In this document: in pieces, positions 1 through 6,620 of the stretch
How the letters are laid out: each line of letters opens with the position of its first letter
Position numbering within the stretch: position 1 is the first letter of the stretch
Origin: B120-G9 sp034659895
GTDB lineage: Bacteria > Zixibacteria > MSB-5A5 > GN15 > FEB-12
Assembly: GCA_034659895.1 (NCBI GenBank)
Contig: JAYEIF010000209.1
Span: 1-8,976 of the forward strand
DNA: 8,976 nucleotides
Reading direction: 5' to 3'
Translations under genes and position numbers: made by a program
The notes under the pieces: model-generated
Told to the model about the DNA's origin: nothing
The model's database searches: none
Seen by the model: only the letters and a program-made list of their open reading frames with translations

Positions 1-99
1 AAAATTATTGCTACCGGCACTCCGGAAGATCTGACACATATTGGGCGTTCTTCTACCGGACAATTCCTAAAGAAAGTTCTCAACGGATCTACGCATTAG
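1..99 (+). CDS. uvrA: UvrA excinuclease ATPase subunit, C-terminal end (partial)
   Basis: Only the last 32 residues and the stop are present; the gene begins outside the window. The frame from base 1 reads KIIATGTPEDLTHIGRSSTG, then QFLKKVLNGSTH and stop. This matches the family's C-terminus, where a G-TPE segment in the second ABC ATPase half is followed by S-TGQFLK-L just before the end. UvrA is the damage-recognition ATPase of the UvrABC nucleotide excision repair system and acts in the cytoplasm on DNA. Its extreme C-terminus normally ends within a few residues of the TGQFLK-L motif, so the gene looks intact at this end. The call rests on this short motif alone; other UvrA-like ABC ATPases share it. 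Confidence 0.85.
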   Translation, partial: KIIATGTPEDLTHIGRSSTGQFLKKVLNGSTH

Positions 100-104
100 A
101 GAAC

Positions 105-124
105 GCGAGGGCTTACCCTTTTTA
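105..124 (+). terminator. Weak candidate intrinsic terminator after uvrA
   Basis: Six bases after the uvrA stop, AGGG (108-111) can pair with CCCT (116-119) around a CTTA loop, with one more G-T pair outside. The run TTTTT (119-123) overlaps the 3' arm. The stem is only 4-5 bp, so termination would be weak. Its position and T-run are the only support. Confidence 0.35.
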
Positions 125-138
125 ATGTAGTAGCACGA

Positions 139-167
139 TTGACTTATATTGGGGATTATTGTATACT
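139..167 (+). promoter_or_regulatory. Sigma70-type promoter for the lipoprotein gene at 233
   Basis: TTGACT (139-144) and TATACT (162-167) are separated by 17 bp, close to the sigma70 consensus. Transcription would start near 174, giving a leader of roughly 59 nt before the ATG at 233. It lies in the gap after uvrA, so the lipoprotein gene is probably expressed independently of uvrA. Confidence 0.65.
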
Positions 168-232
168 TCTGATGTTGGCTCAAATAATAGTATATGGTTG
201 GAATAACTTTTGTATTGTTAGGGGTTCCACAC

Positions 233-727
233 ATGAAAAAATTTGCACTTGGAATTATTTTGATCTCTACGCTTCTCAGCTGCGCAACTGCATATAAACA
301 GCAAGGTTTTACCGGTGGCTACTCAGAAACAAGGCTCGATAATAACGTGTTCAGAGTAACCTTTAAGGGTAACGGATACACGAGTCATGAAAGAGCTACC
401 GATTTTTGTCTGCTAAGAAGCGCTGAACTTGCACTCTATTATGAATACTCGTATTTCATTATTGTGGACGCATCGGAGTATACAGCAAAAAGTACTTACA
501 CTACACCAACTCGTTCACGTACAAACGTCACTGTGAGTTCTTACGGAAATACAAGCTATGGTAATGCTAACACAACAACGTATGGTGGGCAGACCTATCT
601 AATAACAAAACCTAGAAGTACTAATACAATTGTCTGTTTCAGAGAGAAGTCTGACATTGGCGGATTAGTATACAATGCTAAGTTTATCAAAACATCTATT
701 TCTGATAAGTATAACATTCATAAGTGA
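233..727 (+). CDS. Lipoprotein resembling the CC0125/CC1285 family
   Basis: A 164-residue predicted lipoprotein. The N-terminus (MKKFALGIILISTLLSC) is a type II signal peptide with lipobox LLSC and lipidated Cys17. Ala at +2 would favour outer-membrane sorting by the proteobacterial Lol rule. The mature N-terminal part (about residues 25-75) contains TGGYSETRLD, FKGNGYTS and LLRSAEL, then YFIIVD. I recognise this block as that of CC0125/CC1285-type lipoproteins, whose function is unknown. Residues about 85-130 are low-complexity, rich in Ser, Thr, Asn, Gly and Tyr. I chose the start at 233 because AGGGG (220-224) sits 8 nt upstream and the signal peptide begins there. An in-frame ATG at 194 would add 13 residues ahead of the KK-hydrophobic signal and has no good ribosome binding site. 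The family assignment comes from remembered motifs, not a search. Confidence 0.75.
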   Translation: MKKFALGIILISTLLSCATAYKQQGFTGGYSETRLDNNVFRVTFKGNGYTSHERATDFCLLRSAELALYYEYSYFIIVDASEYTAKSTYTTPTRSRTNVTVSSYGNTSYGNANTTTYGGQTYLITKPRSTNTIVCFREKSDIGGLVYNAKFIKTSISDKYNIHK

Positions 728-748
728 CTCTTAATTTCGCATATCCTT

Positions 749-768
749 AGTCCGCAATAGCGGGCTTT
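749..768 (+). terminator. Short hairpin after the first lipoprotein gene
   Basis: AGTCCGC (749-755) pairs with GCGGGCT (760-766) around an AATA loop, with one G-T pair in the 7-bp stem, followed by a short T stretch (766-768). It lies 22 bp after the stop at 727 and could be a modest terminator. The AGTCCGC arm also resembles the larger palindromes at 1180-1284, so it may instead be a relic of that repeat family. Confidence 0.4.
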
Positions 769-805
769 AGGTGAGATACAGTGACAAAATTATAGGAGGT
801 CTTAG

Positions 806-1159
806 ATGAAACGGGTTATCATTGCGATGCTTTTATCACTTTTTGTTACGACTGGTTGTGACCAACTTCGCGGACCAACTGGCCCCCAAGGTCCAAAAGG
901 AGAACAAGGAGAACCAGCAAGCGATAATATAATCAAGATAACTGGGATTATTGGATCTAGCCGAAGTAATAATTTCTTTGATATTAGGCACTCAGCTATT
1001 CGCTCACAAGACATTGTCCATGTTTATGTCGGGATATCGGGATATGATGGATGGGGGAATTGCGAATACGTCTATGGTAATGGCTACGTCTGGATACATG
1101 ACCCGAGTGGCACACTGACCGGCTGGAAGTATATAATTATCATTTTGCCGGTAGATTGA
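806..1159 (+). CDS. Small collagen-like lipoprotein
   Basis: A 117-residue predicted secreted lipoprotein. MKRVIIAMLLSLFVTTGC is a type II signal peptide with Cys18 as the lipidation site; Thr at -3 is less usual than Leu. Asp at +2 would signal inner-membrane retention under E. coli rules, which may not apply here. Residues 23-37 are five uninterrupted Gly-X-Y triplets (GPT GPQ GPK GEQ GEP), a short collagen-like segment directly after the lipid anchor. The remaining 80 residues look like a small beta-rich domain with many aromatic residues and Gly, and have no motif I recognise. The start is well supported by AGGAGGT (794-800), 5 nt before the ATG. It follows the previous lipoprotein gene by 78 bp in the same direction. 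Five triplets are too few to presume a stable triple helix, so the segment may be only a spacer. Function unknown. Confidence 0.8.
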   Translation: MKRVIIAMLLSLFVTTGCDQLRGPTGPQGPKGEQGEPASDNIIKITGIIGSSRSNNFFDIRHSAIRSQDIVHVYVGISGYDGWGNCEYVYGNGYVWIHDPSGTLTGWKYIIIILPVD

Positions 1160-1179
1160 TAGTTCAGTTGACGTAGGGC

Positions 1180-1196
1180 AGTCCGCCGAGGCGGAT
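1180..1196. repeat. Palindromic repeat, TCCGCC-GA-GGCGGA
   Basis: TCCGCC (1182-1187) and GGCGGA (1190-1195) form an inverted repeat with a GA centre. It begins 20 bp after the stop of the collagen-like lipoprotein gene and lies inside a wider pair, GGCAG (1177-1181) and CTGCC (1204-1208). The same arms recur at 1269-1282 with a TA centre, so this is one member of a dispersed palindrome family. It has no T-run on either side, which argues against a plain intrinsic terminator. Confidence 0.7.
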
Positions 1197-1240
1197 AGGG
1201 GTTCTGCCATTGCTTATTTAACGACACAAATGTTACAGGG

Positions 1241-1302
1241 CGAATCCCCCTTCTGACAAAAAAGGTAGTCCGCCTAGGCGGACTGACGGTCAGGGGGTTG
1301 CG
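1241..1302. repeat. Nested palindromic element around a perfect 18-bp palindrome
   Basis: The core AGTCCGCCTAGGCGGACT (1267-1284) is its own reverse complement. Around it, CCCCCT (1246-1251) can pair with AGGGGG (1292-1297), and outer CG (1241-1242) with CG (1301-1302), with mismatches between. CTGACGGTCAG (1283-1293) is another short palindrome in the right arm. The composite of about 62 bp lies between convergent genes, as expected of REP- or MITE-like dispersed elements, though no ends or target duplication are evident. Confidence 0.65.
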
Positions 1303-1313
1303 TGTTCAATCTC

Positions 1314-1355
1314 AAACCGATAGGCGGTTTAACATAGTTGCGGCACAAGGCCGCA
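1314..1355. repeat. Two adjacent small hairpins at the 3' end of the M16 peptidase gene
   Basis: AAACCG (1314-1319) pairs with CGGTTT (1325-1330) around 5 nt, and TGCGGC (1339-1344) pairs with GCCGCA (1350-1355) around ACAAG. Read on the - strand, both lie 39-80 nt past the peptidase stop at 1394 and could help end its transcript, although neither has a clear T-run. The second hairpin shares GCGGCCTTGTG (- strand) with the hairpin at 7630-7662, so it belongs to a recurring family. Confidence 0.5.
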
Positions 1356-1393
1356 CTCTATACGAAATGGATAAGGCGCTTTATGCTACAAGT

Positions 1394-4168
1394 TCATTTC
1401 GGTAATTTTCCCGCTGTGGCAATAATATAATTGCTTGTAAGAAAACGGCTCGAAGCTTGCCGTATATCGTCTGCAGTTACTCCTTCAAGTTCCGTAAGCA
1501 ACTGTTTATCGAATTCCATTGGGTGGCCAAGGTAATCGTTGACAGACAGGTAGTAGGCTTGGTTGATAGCGGCCAGCTTGGCACTCATAAGATGCCCCCA
1601 GATGCTATTTTTTGCGCGCTGTAATTCGCTAGCTGTGGGACCATCGAGTTGAAGTTTGTCAATCTGGAACAAAATACCATCAAGTGCTTTCTGATAATTC
1701 TCGCTTGCGGTTGCTATCGAACAGTAATGCCATCCAAAATTGCGGTCGAATGTTATTGACGATCCAACCGAGTATGCCAGTCCGTCCCGCTCTCGCAAAG
1801 CCAGATACAGGCGTTCCGACAGAATTGAAGAAGCGATGGTTAAAGCTGAAGTTCCCTTGCTGTTTGCCCCCGGCATTGGCTCACCAAGGTAAATAGTAAT
1901 CTGTTCTTTATCCAGTTCAGTATGTGTTGTGAGTGTTTTTGATGGTGATACTGGCGGTTTTGGCACGTTTGAAATAAAGCCTGTCGGAGGGCGTGAACCG
2001 AGAATGTCACGCGCCCATGGAATGACAGTGTCAATTTGCTTTCCAGTAACAATAGTCACTATCACATTCTCAGGTGAGTAGAAATTAGTGTGGTGTTGTT
2101 TGAGGTCAGCTTGTGAAATGGTTCCAATTGTTTTAGGAGAGCCCATCACTGGTTGAGAGAAAGCTTTTCCGTCAAACAATGATTCAAAGAACGAATTGCG
2201 CGCAACATTGCGAGGCGAACCGGTTTTTCTTCCCAGTACTGCCATCATTGAACGCCGCACATTTTCAATCTCAACCGAGTCAAAAGATGGCTCGAAAGCT
2301 ATCTCGCTAAATAATTCAAGACCCTTCCGCGCAAACTCGTCCAAAGTCTCAAACTTAAGAAATGAAAAGCGGCGGGTAGTGTAACGATTATCATACGGAA
2401 TCCACGGGTTGTCATAAAGAGTAAGATTCGCTCCAATCAGCGCAAGATCATCTGCCAGCTGGCGAGCATTGCGGGTTGTAGTTCCTTTCTCAAGACAACG
2501 ATTAACAAAATCTGTAATTCCCGCTTGTTGCGGGTTTTCATTTGCCGACCTGAATTTGCCAAGCACATTCATAGCAAATACACGGTTTCCCGGCAACGAC
2601 TTGACTATAAGAGTCAGGCCATTCGGAAGTATCTCTTTGTGATAAGTGCCAGGGTCATCAAACTCATAGCCACCAAATTCCGGAACAGGATACTCTATCT
2701 TGTGGCCTTTAATAAGCTCATACTCTGGAAAAGTGGTTGTGTCGAAATGCGCTATTACTTCTTCGGCTGATATGCTTTCTGGCACGAAAGGAACATCACC
2801 GGAATCACTTAAGGGCTTAACGATTGTGGCTATGAAATTCGGGTCATACAACCATTTATTAGCAACATCTTGGCATTCAGCCCACTCTATCTGTGAAATT
2901 CGTTCCGGACGAGTCTTAATATAATCCCAGCCGGTTGACATCATATACGAAGAAATAATAAAGCCATAGTAATGAAGTCTCGCTGAGTTGTATATATCGT
3001 CGCATCGGATTGAAGTTTTTATCCCTTGTATCGAAGAGGAATCTGCAACGTGATCTTTGAGTGCCGCCAACTGTGCCAGCACAGTTTTCACGATTGTGTC
3101 TGCCTTATTTGCATTCTTTGTAATGGCTGAGATTTCAAGACGAGAAAATTCCGCATGCGGTACCAACGAAACTGACAGCTCTGTCACAAGCGGGTTATTG
3201 TCCGAAGTAAGAGCTTGAGTCAGCGGCGATATCTCATCGGAGGCAAGATATTCCGCCAATAAATCCATAGCCGGATAATCGGAGTCTTTGCAATTAGGAG
3301 CGTCAATTGAAAAATCGATATGGGTCGAAGATACATTAGCGACAGTATCAAAGATGTTCTGCCCCGACAAACTGTTAGAATCTTTTTTGTGTTCAGCAAA
3401 TTTATTATGAGTGGTTGATTTAAGACTGTCGGATTCTTTTGTTAGATTTGGATTTTCATATCCCCCAAATATGGACTCTATAGTCTTTTTTATGGAAGAT
3501 GGCTCAAAATCACCGATTACCATAAGTGTCATATTTTTGGGGATATAGTGTTTTTTCCAGTAGTCAATAATTGCCTTGCGTGGAATGTTTTCAATAAAAG
3601 AAGCGTAGCCAAGAACCGGGCGGTCATAAGAAGTGCCGGCATAGGCTTTAGTTGTAAAGAAATCTTCCGCAGCAGCATCGGGGTAATCATCTGAGCTATT
3701 GATTTCTTCGATAACAATTTTGCGCTCCATAGCAAATTCCTTCTCAGGAAAAGCAGAGTTGAAGAGCATATCAGCCTGTACAGTAAGACCGTAATCGATA
3801 TACTGTTTGGGCAGAAGAACCAGAAAAGTAGTCAATTCCTTGCGAGTAAAGGCGTTAATATAGCCTCCAAGGTCCGAAACAGAAGCATCCAGTTCATTCT
3901 GGGAGAGATTAGCTGTACCGTTAAAAAGCAGGTGTTCCAGAAAATGTGTGGCGCCGTTTTCGTAACGGGTCTCATATTTGCTTCCTGATTTTACAAAGAT
4001 AAGGCTGGATATCATCGGTGCGGCATGAGATTCCTTGAGAATCACCTGCATTCCGTTATCAAGATTGTAGGTTTCATCAGCAGTTGCTACAGAAACTGCT
4101 GTGGTAATAAGCATAATAATGTAAATTATTGCTGCTCTGGATATTTGTGGGATTTTTTTGGAGTCCAT
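1394..4168 (-). CDS. Secreted M16 family zinc metallopeptidase, two-half pitrilysin-like
   Basis: A 924-residue predicted periplasmic or exported peptidase. Residues 1-30 are a signal peptide: positive N-terminus, hydrophobic stretch about 13-29, and an A-T-A/D cleavage site near 30. The N-terminal half holds the inverted zinc motif HFLEH (His75, Glu78, His79), followed by NGT. Glu155 in IVIEEIN is the likely third zinc ligand, 76 residues beyond His79. M16 C-terminal domain features follow near 195-235 (YWKKHYIPKNMTLMVIGDFE). The second half begins about residue 510 (ILPNGLTLIV). Its HxxEH equivalent is degenerate (ITDFVNRCLEKGT, about 551-563), so this half should be catalytically inactive, as usual in single-chain M16 proteins. 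RERDGLAYSVGSS (792-804) is the conserved Arg/Tyr substrate-contact segment. A polar insert at about 240-280 looks flexible. AGAGG (4174-4178, - strand) lies 5 nt from the ATG. Substrate unknown; processing of exported peptides is a reasonable guess. It is transcribed away from secDF and converges on the collagen-like lipoprotein gene. Confidence 0.92.
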   Translation of the reverse strand: MDSKKIPQISRAAIIYIIMLITTAVSVATADETYNLDNGMQVILKESHAAPMISSLIFVKSGSKYETRYENGATHFLEHLLFNGTANLSQNELDASVSDLGGYINAFTRKELTTFLVLLPKQYIDYGLTVQADMLFNSAFPEKEFAMERKIVIEEINSSDDYPDAAAEDFFTTKAYAGTSYDRPVLGYASFIENIPRKAIIDYWKKHYIPKNMTLMVIGDFEPSSIKKTIESIFGGYENPNLTKESDSLKSTTHNKFAEHKKDSNSLSGQNIFDTVANVSSTHIDFSIDAPNCKDSDYPAMDLLAEYLASDEISPLTQALTSDNNPLVTELSVSLVPHAEFSRLEISAITKNANKADTIVKTVLAQLAALKDHVADSSSIQGIKTSIRCDDIYNSARLHYYGFIISSYMMSTGWDYIKTRPERISQIEWAECQDVANKWLYDPNFIATIVKPLSDSGDVPFVPESISAEEVIAHFDTTTFPEYELIKGHKIEYPVPEFGGYEFDDPGTYHKEILPNGLTLIVKSLPGNRVFAMNVLGKFRSANENPQQAGITDFVNRCLEKGTTTRNARQLADDLALIGANLTLYDNPWIPYDNRYTTRRFSFLKFETLDEFARKGLELFSEIAFEPSFDSVEIENVRRSMMAVLGRKTGSPRNVARNSFFESLFDGKAFSQPVMGSPKTIGTISQADLKQHHTNFYSPENVIVTIVTGKQIDTVIPWARDILGSRPPTGFISNVPKPPVSPSKTLTTHTELDKEQITIYLGEPMPGANSKGTSALTIASSILSERLYLALRERDGLAYSVGSSITFDRNFGWHYCSIATASENYQKALDGILFQIDKLQLDGPTASELQRAKNSIWGHLMSAKLAAINQAYYLSVNDYLGHPMEFDKQLLTELEGVTADDIRQASSRFLTSNYIIATAGKLPK

Positions 4169-4226
4169 TATTTCCTCTAAGTATATATGTTCCTAAAGTT
4201 CCATTTCTTCAAAACGATAATATATA

Positions 4227-4255
4227 ATAGTATAAACTCCTATTTGTAGTGTCAA
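4227..4255 (-). promoter_or_regulatory. Sigma70-type promoter for the M16 peptidase gene
   Basis: On the - strand, TTGACA (4255-4250) and TACTAT (4232-4227) are 17 bp apart, a near-consensus sigma70 promoter. Transcription would begin near 4220, giving a leader of roughly 50 nt before the peptidase ATG at 4168. An overlapping A+T-rich run (4221-4236) offers alternative -10 choices. Confidence 0.65.
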
Positions 4256-4281
4256 CCTATCATTCCAAGATTGCAAATAGG
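4239..4281. promoter_or_regulatory. Inverted repeat linking two divergent promoters (possible operator)
   Basis: CCTATTTG (4239-4246) and CAAATAGG (4274-4281) are perfect 8-bp inverted copies with centres 35 bp apart, between 3 and 4 helical turns. The left arm lies in the spacer of the leftward promoter. The right arm ends 2 bp before the -35 of the rightward promoter. One regulator binding both arms could control both directions. The role is inferred from position only. Confidence 0.4.
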
Positions 4282-4283
4282 CG

Positions 4284-4311
4284 TTGACAAATTGAGTAAA
4301 TTATGTATATT
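4284..4311 (+). promoter_or_regulatory. Sigma70-type promoter toward the small ORF and secDF
   Basis: TTGACA (4284-4289) and TATATT (4306-4311) are 16 bp apart. The start would fall near 4318, only about 5 nt before the ATG at 4323, so that ORF would have to be translated from an almost leaderless message. This promoter may instead mainly drive secD and secF with a leader of about 560 nt. The same TTGACA-N16-TATATT arrangement recurs at 7834-7861. Confidence 0.6.
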
Positions 4312-4322
4312 CGAAAATTCCT

Positions 4323-4766
4323 ATGATGAATAAGGCAAGACAGAAAGTGACAATTTCGACTATCCAGACAACCTTTTCTTGGTTGTTGGTTCTATTGGTT
4401 ATATTTGGTTTAAGTAAGCCCAATAATCAAGCCGCTTTTAGGCTAACTTACAATAATACTACCAATACAAATATAATGCGCTATATCTGCGATTATCCAC
4501 AAACTCCGGGAGAAGGCAGTACCGATATGACTCCCGATGGTTTACCAGCGCCAGAAATGCCTGCTTATGTAGTTATGCCGTTTCTGTTCAAAACTGATAA
4601 TTCACTCAAGCGCGGACTTCAAGAGAGTCGTCGCAGTTGTTGCACTCATACCTTGGTTATTCCTAACCATAATTGCCGAATTATTACAACTTCCACATCG
4701 CTTGTTTCCTCGCACCTTGGTCGAAAGTTCACACTGGTTGGCTCCAAACCATCCGGTACCGGCTGA
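4323..4766 (+). CDS. Doubtful small membrane-protein ORF, possibly frameshifted
   Basis: I do not recognise this 147-residue frame. Residues about 16-31 (TFSWLLVLLVIFGLSK) are hydrophobic and could be a signal anchor. The middle is Pro- and Asn-rich (TPGEGSTDMTPDGLPAPEMP). The last 50 residues (after LKRG) are rich in Cys, His, Ser and Thr and look less like a real protein. In the next frame (codon phase of 4573), positions 4627-4686 encode a clean hydrophobic segment, VVAVVALIPWLFLTII, followed by AELL, and the frame runs on to a stop at 4774-4776. One interpretation is a single protein of about 150 residues broken by a frameshift between about 4573 and 4610; another is that nothing here is translated. 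There is no ribosome binding site before the ATG, and the predicted transcription start is about 5 nt upstream. It sits directly ahead of secD, where many bacteria have yajC, but has no YajC likeness. Confidence 0.35.
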   Translation: MMNKARQKVTISTIQTTFSWLLVLLVIFGLSKPNNQAAFRLTYNNTTNTNIMRYICDYPQTPGEGSTDMTPDGLPAPEMPAYVVMPFLFKTDNSLKRGLQESRRSCCTHTLVIPNHNCRIITTSTSLVSSHLGRKFTLVGSKPSGTG

Positions 4767-4875
4767 AGTATATTAATCCATTTCTAAACCTGACCGCTTT
4801 TTTAAGTTGTTCGGGGTCGATAAATAACGATAATAAAATACTTTTAACTAATAAATAGACTAAAAAGGAATGTCT

Positions 4876-6606
4876 ATGTCAAAAAACAACTGGCGAATTG
4901 GTCTGACTGTATTAATTTTTATCCTGTCTCTTGTAGCCTTCTGGGATACTTTTAATCTGTGGACAATGAGCAAATCAGAACAAGCCGAAATGCAGGAAAA
5001 AGATCCGGGCAAACTTTTGAAACTTCAGCAGGAAGCCATTAGACTCGGTCTTGACTTGCAGGGAGGTATCCACGTTGTACTGCGGGTGAAAATGGAAGAA
5101 CTTGATGCTGGCGCTCGTAAAGAAGCCGTCGATAGAGCCATCCAGATTATTCGTAACCGTGTTGATGGACTCGGTGTTGCTGAGCCGATGATACAAAAAC
5201 AGGGTAATGATCGCATCATTGTTGACCTTCCGGGTTATACCGATGCCGAGCGCGCCGAGGATCTTATCGGCCAAACAGCGCTCCTTGAATTTAAGCTATT
5301 GGAAAATATCGATAATGCCAACTTGCTATTGGGGAAAATAGATTCGGTTATTTACGAGTATGAATATGCTCAGTCCGGCGAAAACGCCATTGAAGAATCT
5401 ACACTTGCCGATACCGAAACTGAAACAACTGCTGCCGACACAGCTGAATTGTCCAAAGATGATGTTATGGCTGAGCTTATGGGCGACTCGATGACTGATT
5501 CTGTTGAAGATCCTTTTGCCTTTGATGAAAACCTCGATGTTAACGAAAACGAAAGACCTCTCAGCTCCAGAATACTTGATGTTCTCAAGAGAAGTCGTAC
5601 GGGTAGTTGGCCAGCCTATGTAATTGATAAAAATGATCGTGAGAAGGTTGACCGCTGGCTTAAATTGCCGGCCGTGAAGGATGTGATGCCCATTGATGTC
5701 GTTTTCAATTGGTCTACTCGCCCCGAGATTCGCGATTCCCGCGAGGTTTATGTCCTTTATCTGGTCAAGAGAAAAGTTCAATTCCTCGGAAAATTTCTCG
5801 AAAGTATTTCTCTCGGGCAAGACAGCTATGGCGGACACACAGTTAATTTCCAACTCTCTGGTGATGGCGCTGCTCGCTTTGCGCAGTTGACCGGTGCCAA
5901 CATCGATAAACCTCTTGCTATTGTCATTGACAACAAGGTTGAATCGGCTCCTTTCATCAACAGTAAGATTCGCCGAAACGGCCAGATTACTATGGGTGGT
6001 AGCGCAACGATGAAAGACGCCCGCAATCTGGAAATTGTCCTCAAAGCTGGTGCATTACCGGCTCCTGTTGAGATAATTGAGAAAAACGTAGTGGGTGCCA
6101 CGATGGGAGCAGATTCTATTAAAAAAGGATTCTATTCCAGCCTTTTGGGACTTCTTATTGTTTTGCTCTTTATCGGAACTTACTATCGCTTCTCGGGAGT
6201 TATTGCTGATTTTGGCGTACTATTTAACATTTTCTTCCTGCTTGCAGTTATGGCGGCTTTGGGAGCTACACTCACAATGCCTGGTATTGCTGGTATCATT
6301 TTGACCATTGGTATTTCGGTGGATGCAAATATCCTCATATTTGAGCGTGTCCGCGAGGAGTTGCGAACAGGTAAAACTGTAAGGGCGTCTATCAATGCCG
6401 GTTACGACCGTGCCTTTGTCGCCATTTTTGACTCACACATCACAACTATGATTACAGCGGGCGCTCTGTTTCTTTTAGGTTCAGGACCTATCAAGGGCTT
6501 TGCTGTCACATTGTTCTGGGGTGTGTTAATATCACTGTATACAGCTTATGTCATCACCAAGCAGGTGTTTGATATTCGCAAGGCATACAGTAAACTGAGT
6601 ATATAA
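4876..6606 (+). CDS. secD: Protein translocase subunit SecD
   Basis: A 576-residue inner-membrane protein that, with SecF, uses the proton-motive force to pull exported proteins from the SecYEG channel on the outer side. Transmembrane segment 1 lies at about residues 8-25. It is followed by LGLDLQGG (57-64), the conserved D1 motif, then the periplasmic P1 region (RNRVDGLGVAEP and DLPG). Near 325-400 are SGDGAARFAQLT, IDNKVESAPFI and LKAGALPAPV. Five further membrane segments follow from about 419. GISVDANILIFERVREE in segment 4 carries Asp483, equivalent to the essential membrane Asp of E. coli SecD. Residues about 173-228 form an acidic, Asp/Glu/Thr-rich insert within P1. I chose ATG 4876, because AGGA (4866-4869) is 6 nt away; the in-frame ATG at 4870 directly abuts it. 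secF follows after 14 bp. No yajC precedes it. A weak extra promoter (TTGTTC and TAATAA, 4807-4836) is possible. Confidence 0.96.
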   Translation: MSKNNWRIGLTVLIFILSLVAFWDTFNLWTMSKSEQAEMQEKDPGKLLKLQQEAIRLGLDLQGGIHVVLRVKMEELDAGARKEAVDRAIQIIRNRVDGLGVAEPMIQKQGNDRIIVDLPGYTDAERAEDLIGQTALLEFKLLENIDNANLLLGKIDSVIYEYEYAQSGENAIEESTLADTETETTAADTAELSKDDVMAELMGDSMTDSVEDPFAFDENLDVNENERPLSSRILDVLKRSRTGSWPAYVIDKNDREKVDRWLKLPAVKDVMPIDVVFNWSTRPEIRDSREVYVLYLVKRKVQFLGKFLESISLGQDSYGGHTVNFQLSGDGAARFAQLTGANIDKPLAIVIDNKVESAPFINSKIRRNGQITMGGSATMKDARNLEIVLKAGALPAPVEIIEKNVVGATMGADSIKKGFYSSLLGLLIVLLFIGTYYRFSGVIADFGVLFNIFFLLAVMAALGATLTMPGIAGIILTIGISVDANILIFERVREELRTGKTVRASINAGYDRAFVAIFDSHITTMITAGALFLLGSGPIKGFAVTLFWGVLISLYTAYVITKQVFDIRKAYSKLSI

Positions 6607-6620
6607 CAGGGAGGCCAATT

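Noticed and set aside
802..1014. - strand open frame opposite the collagen-like lipoprotein gene
   Set aside because: It is the antisense of the Gly-X-Y codons, which gives a Pro/Gly-rich mirror (SPCSPFGPWGPVGP). The + strand gene has a strong ribosome binding site and a signal peptide.
1004..1210. - strand open frame of 68 codons across the end of the collagen-like lipoprotein gene
   Set aside because: It overlaps the real gene and the palindromes, has no ribosome binding site and encodes nothing recognisable.
4673..4858. 61-codon frame starting with TTG before secD
   Set aside because: No ribosome binding site, composition rich in Asn, Ile and Ser, and it competes with the more protein-like frame ending at 4776.
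5326..5853. 175-codon - strand open frame inside secD
   Set aside because: secD is unambiguous on the other strand over its whole length; this is a shadow frame with no motif.
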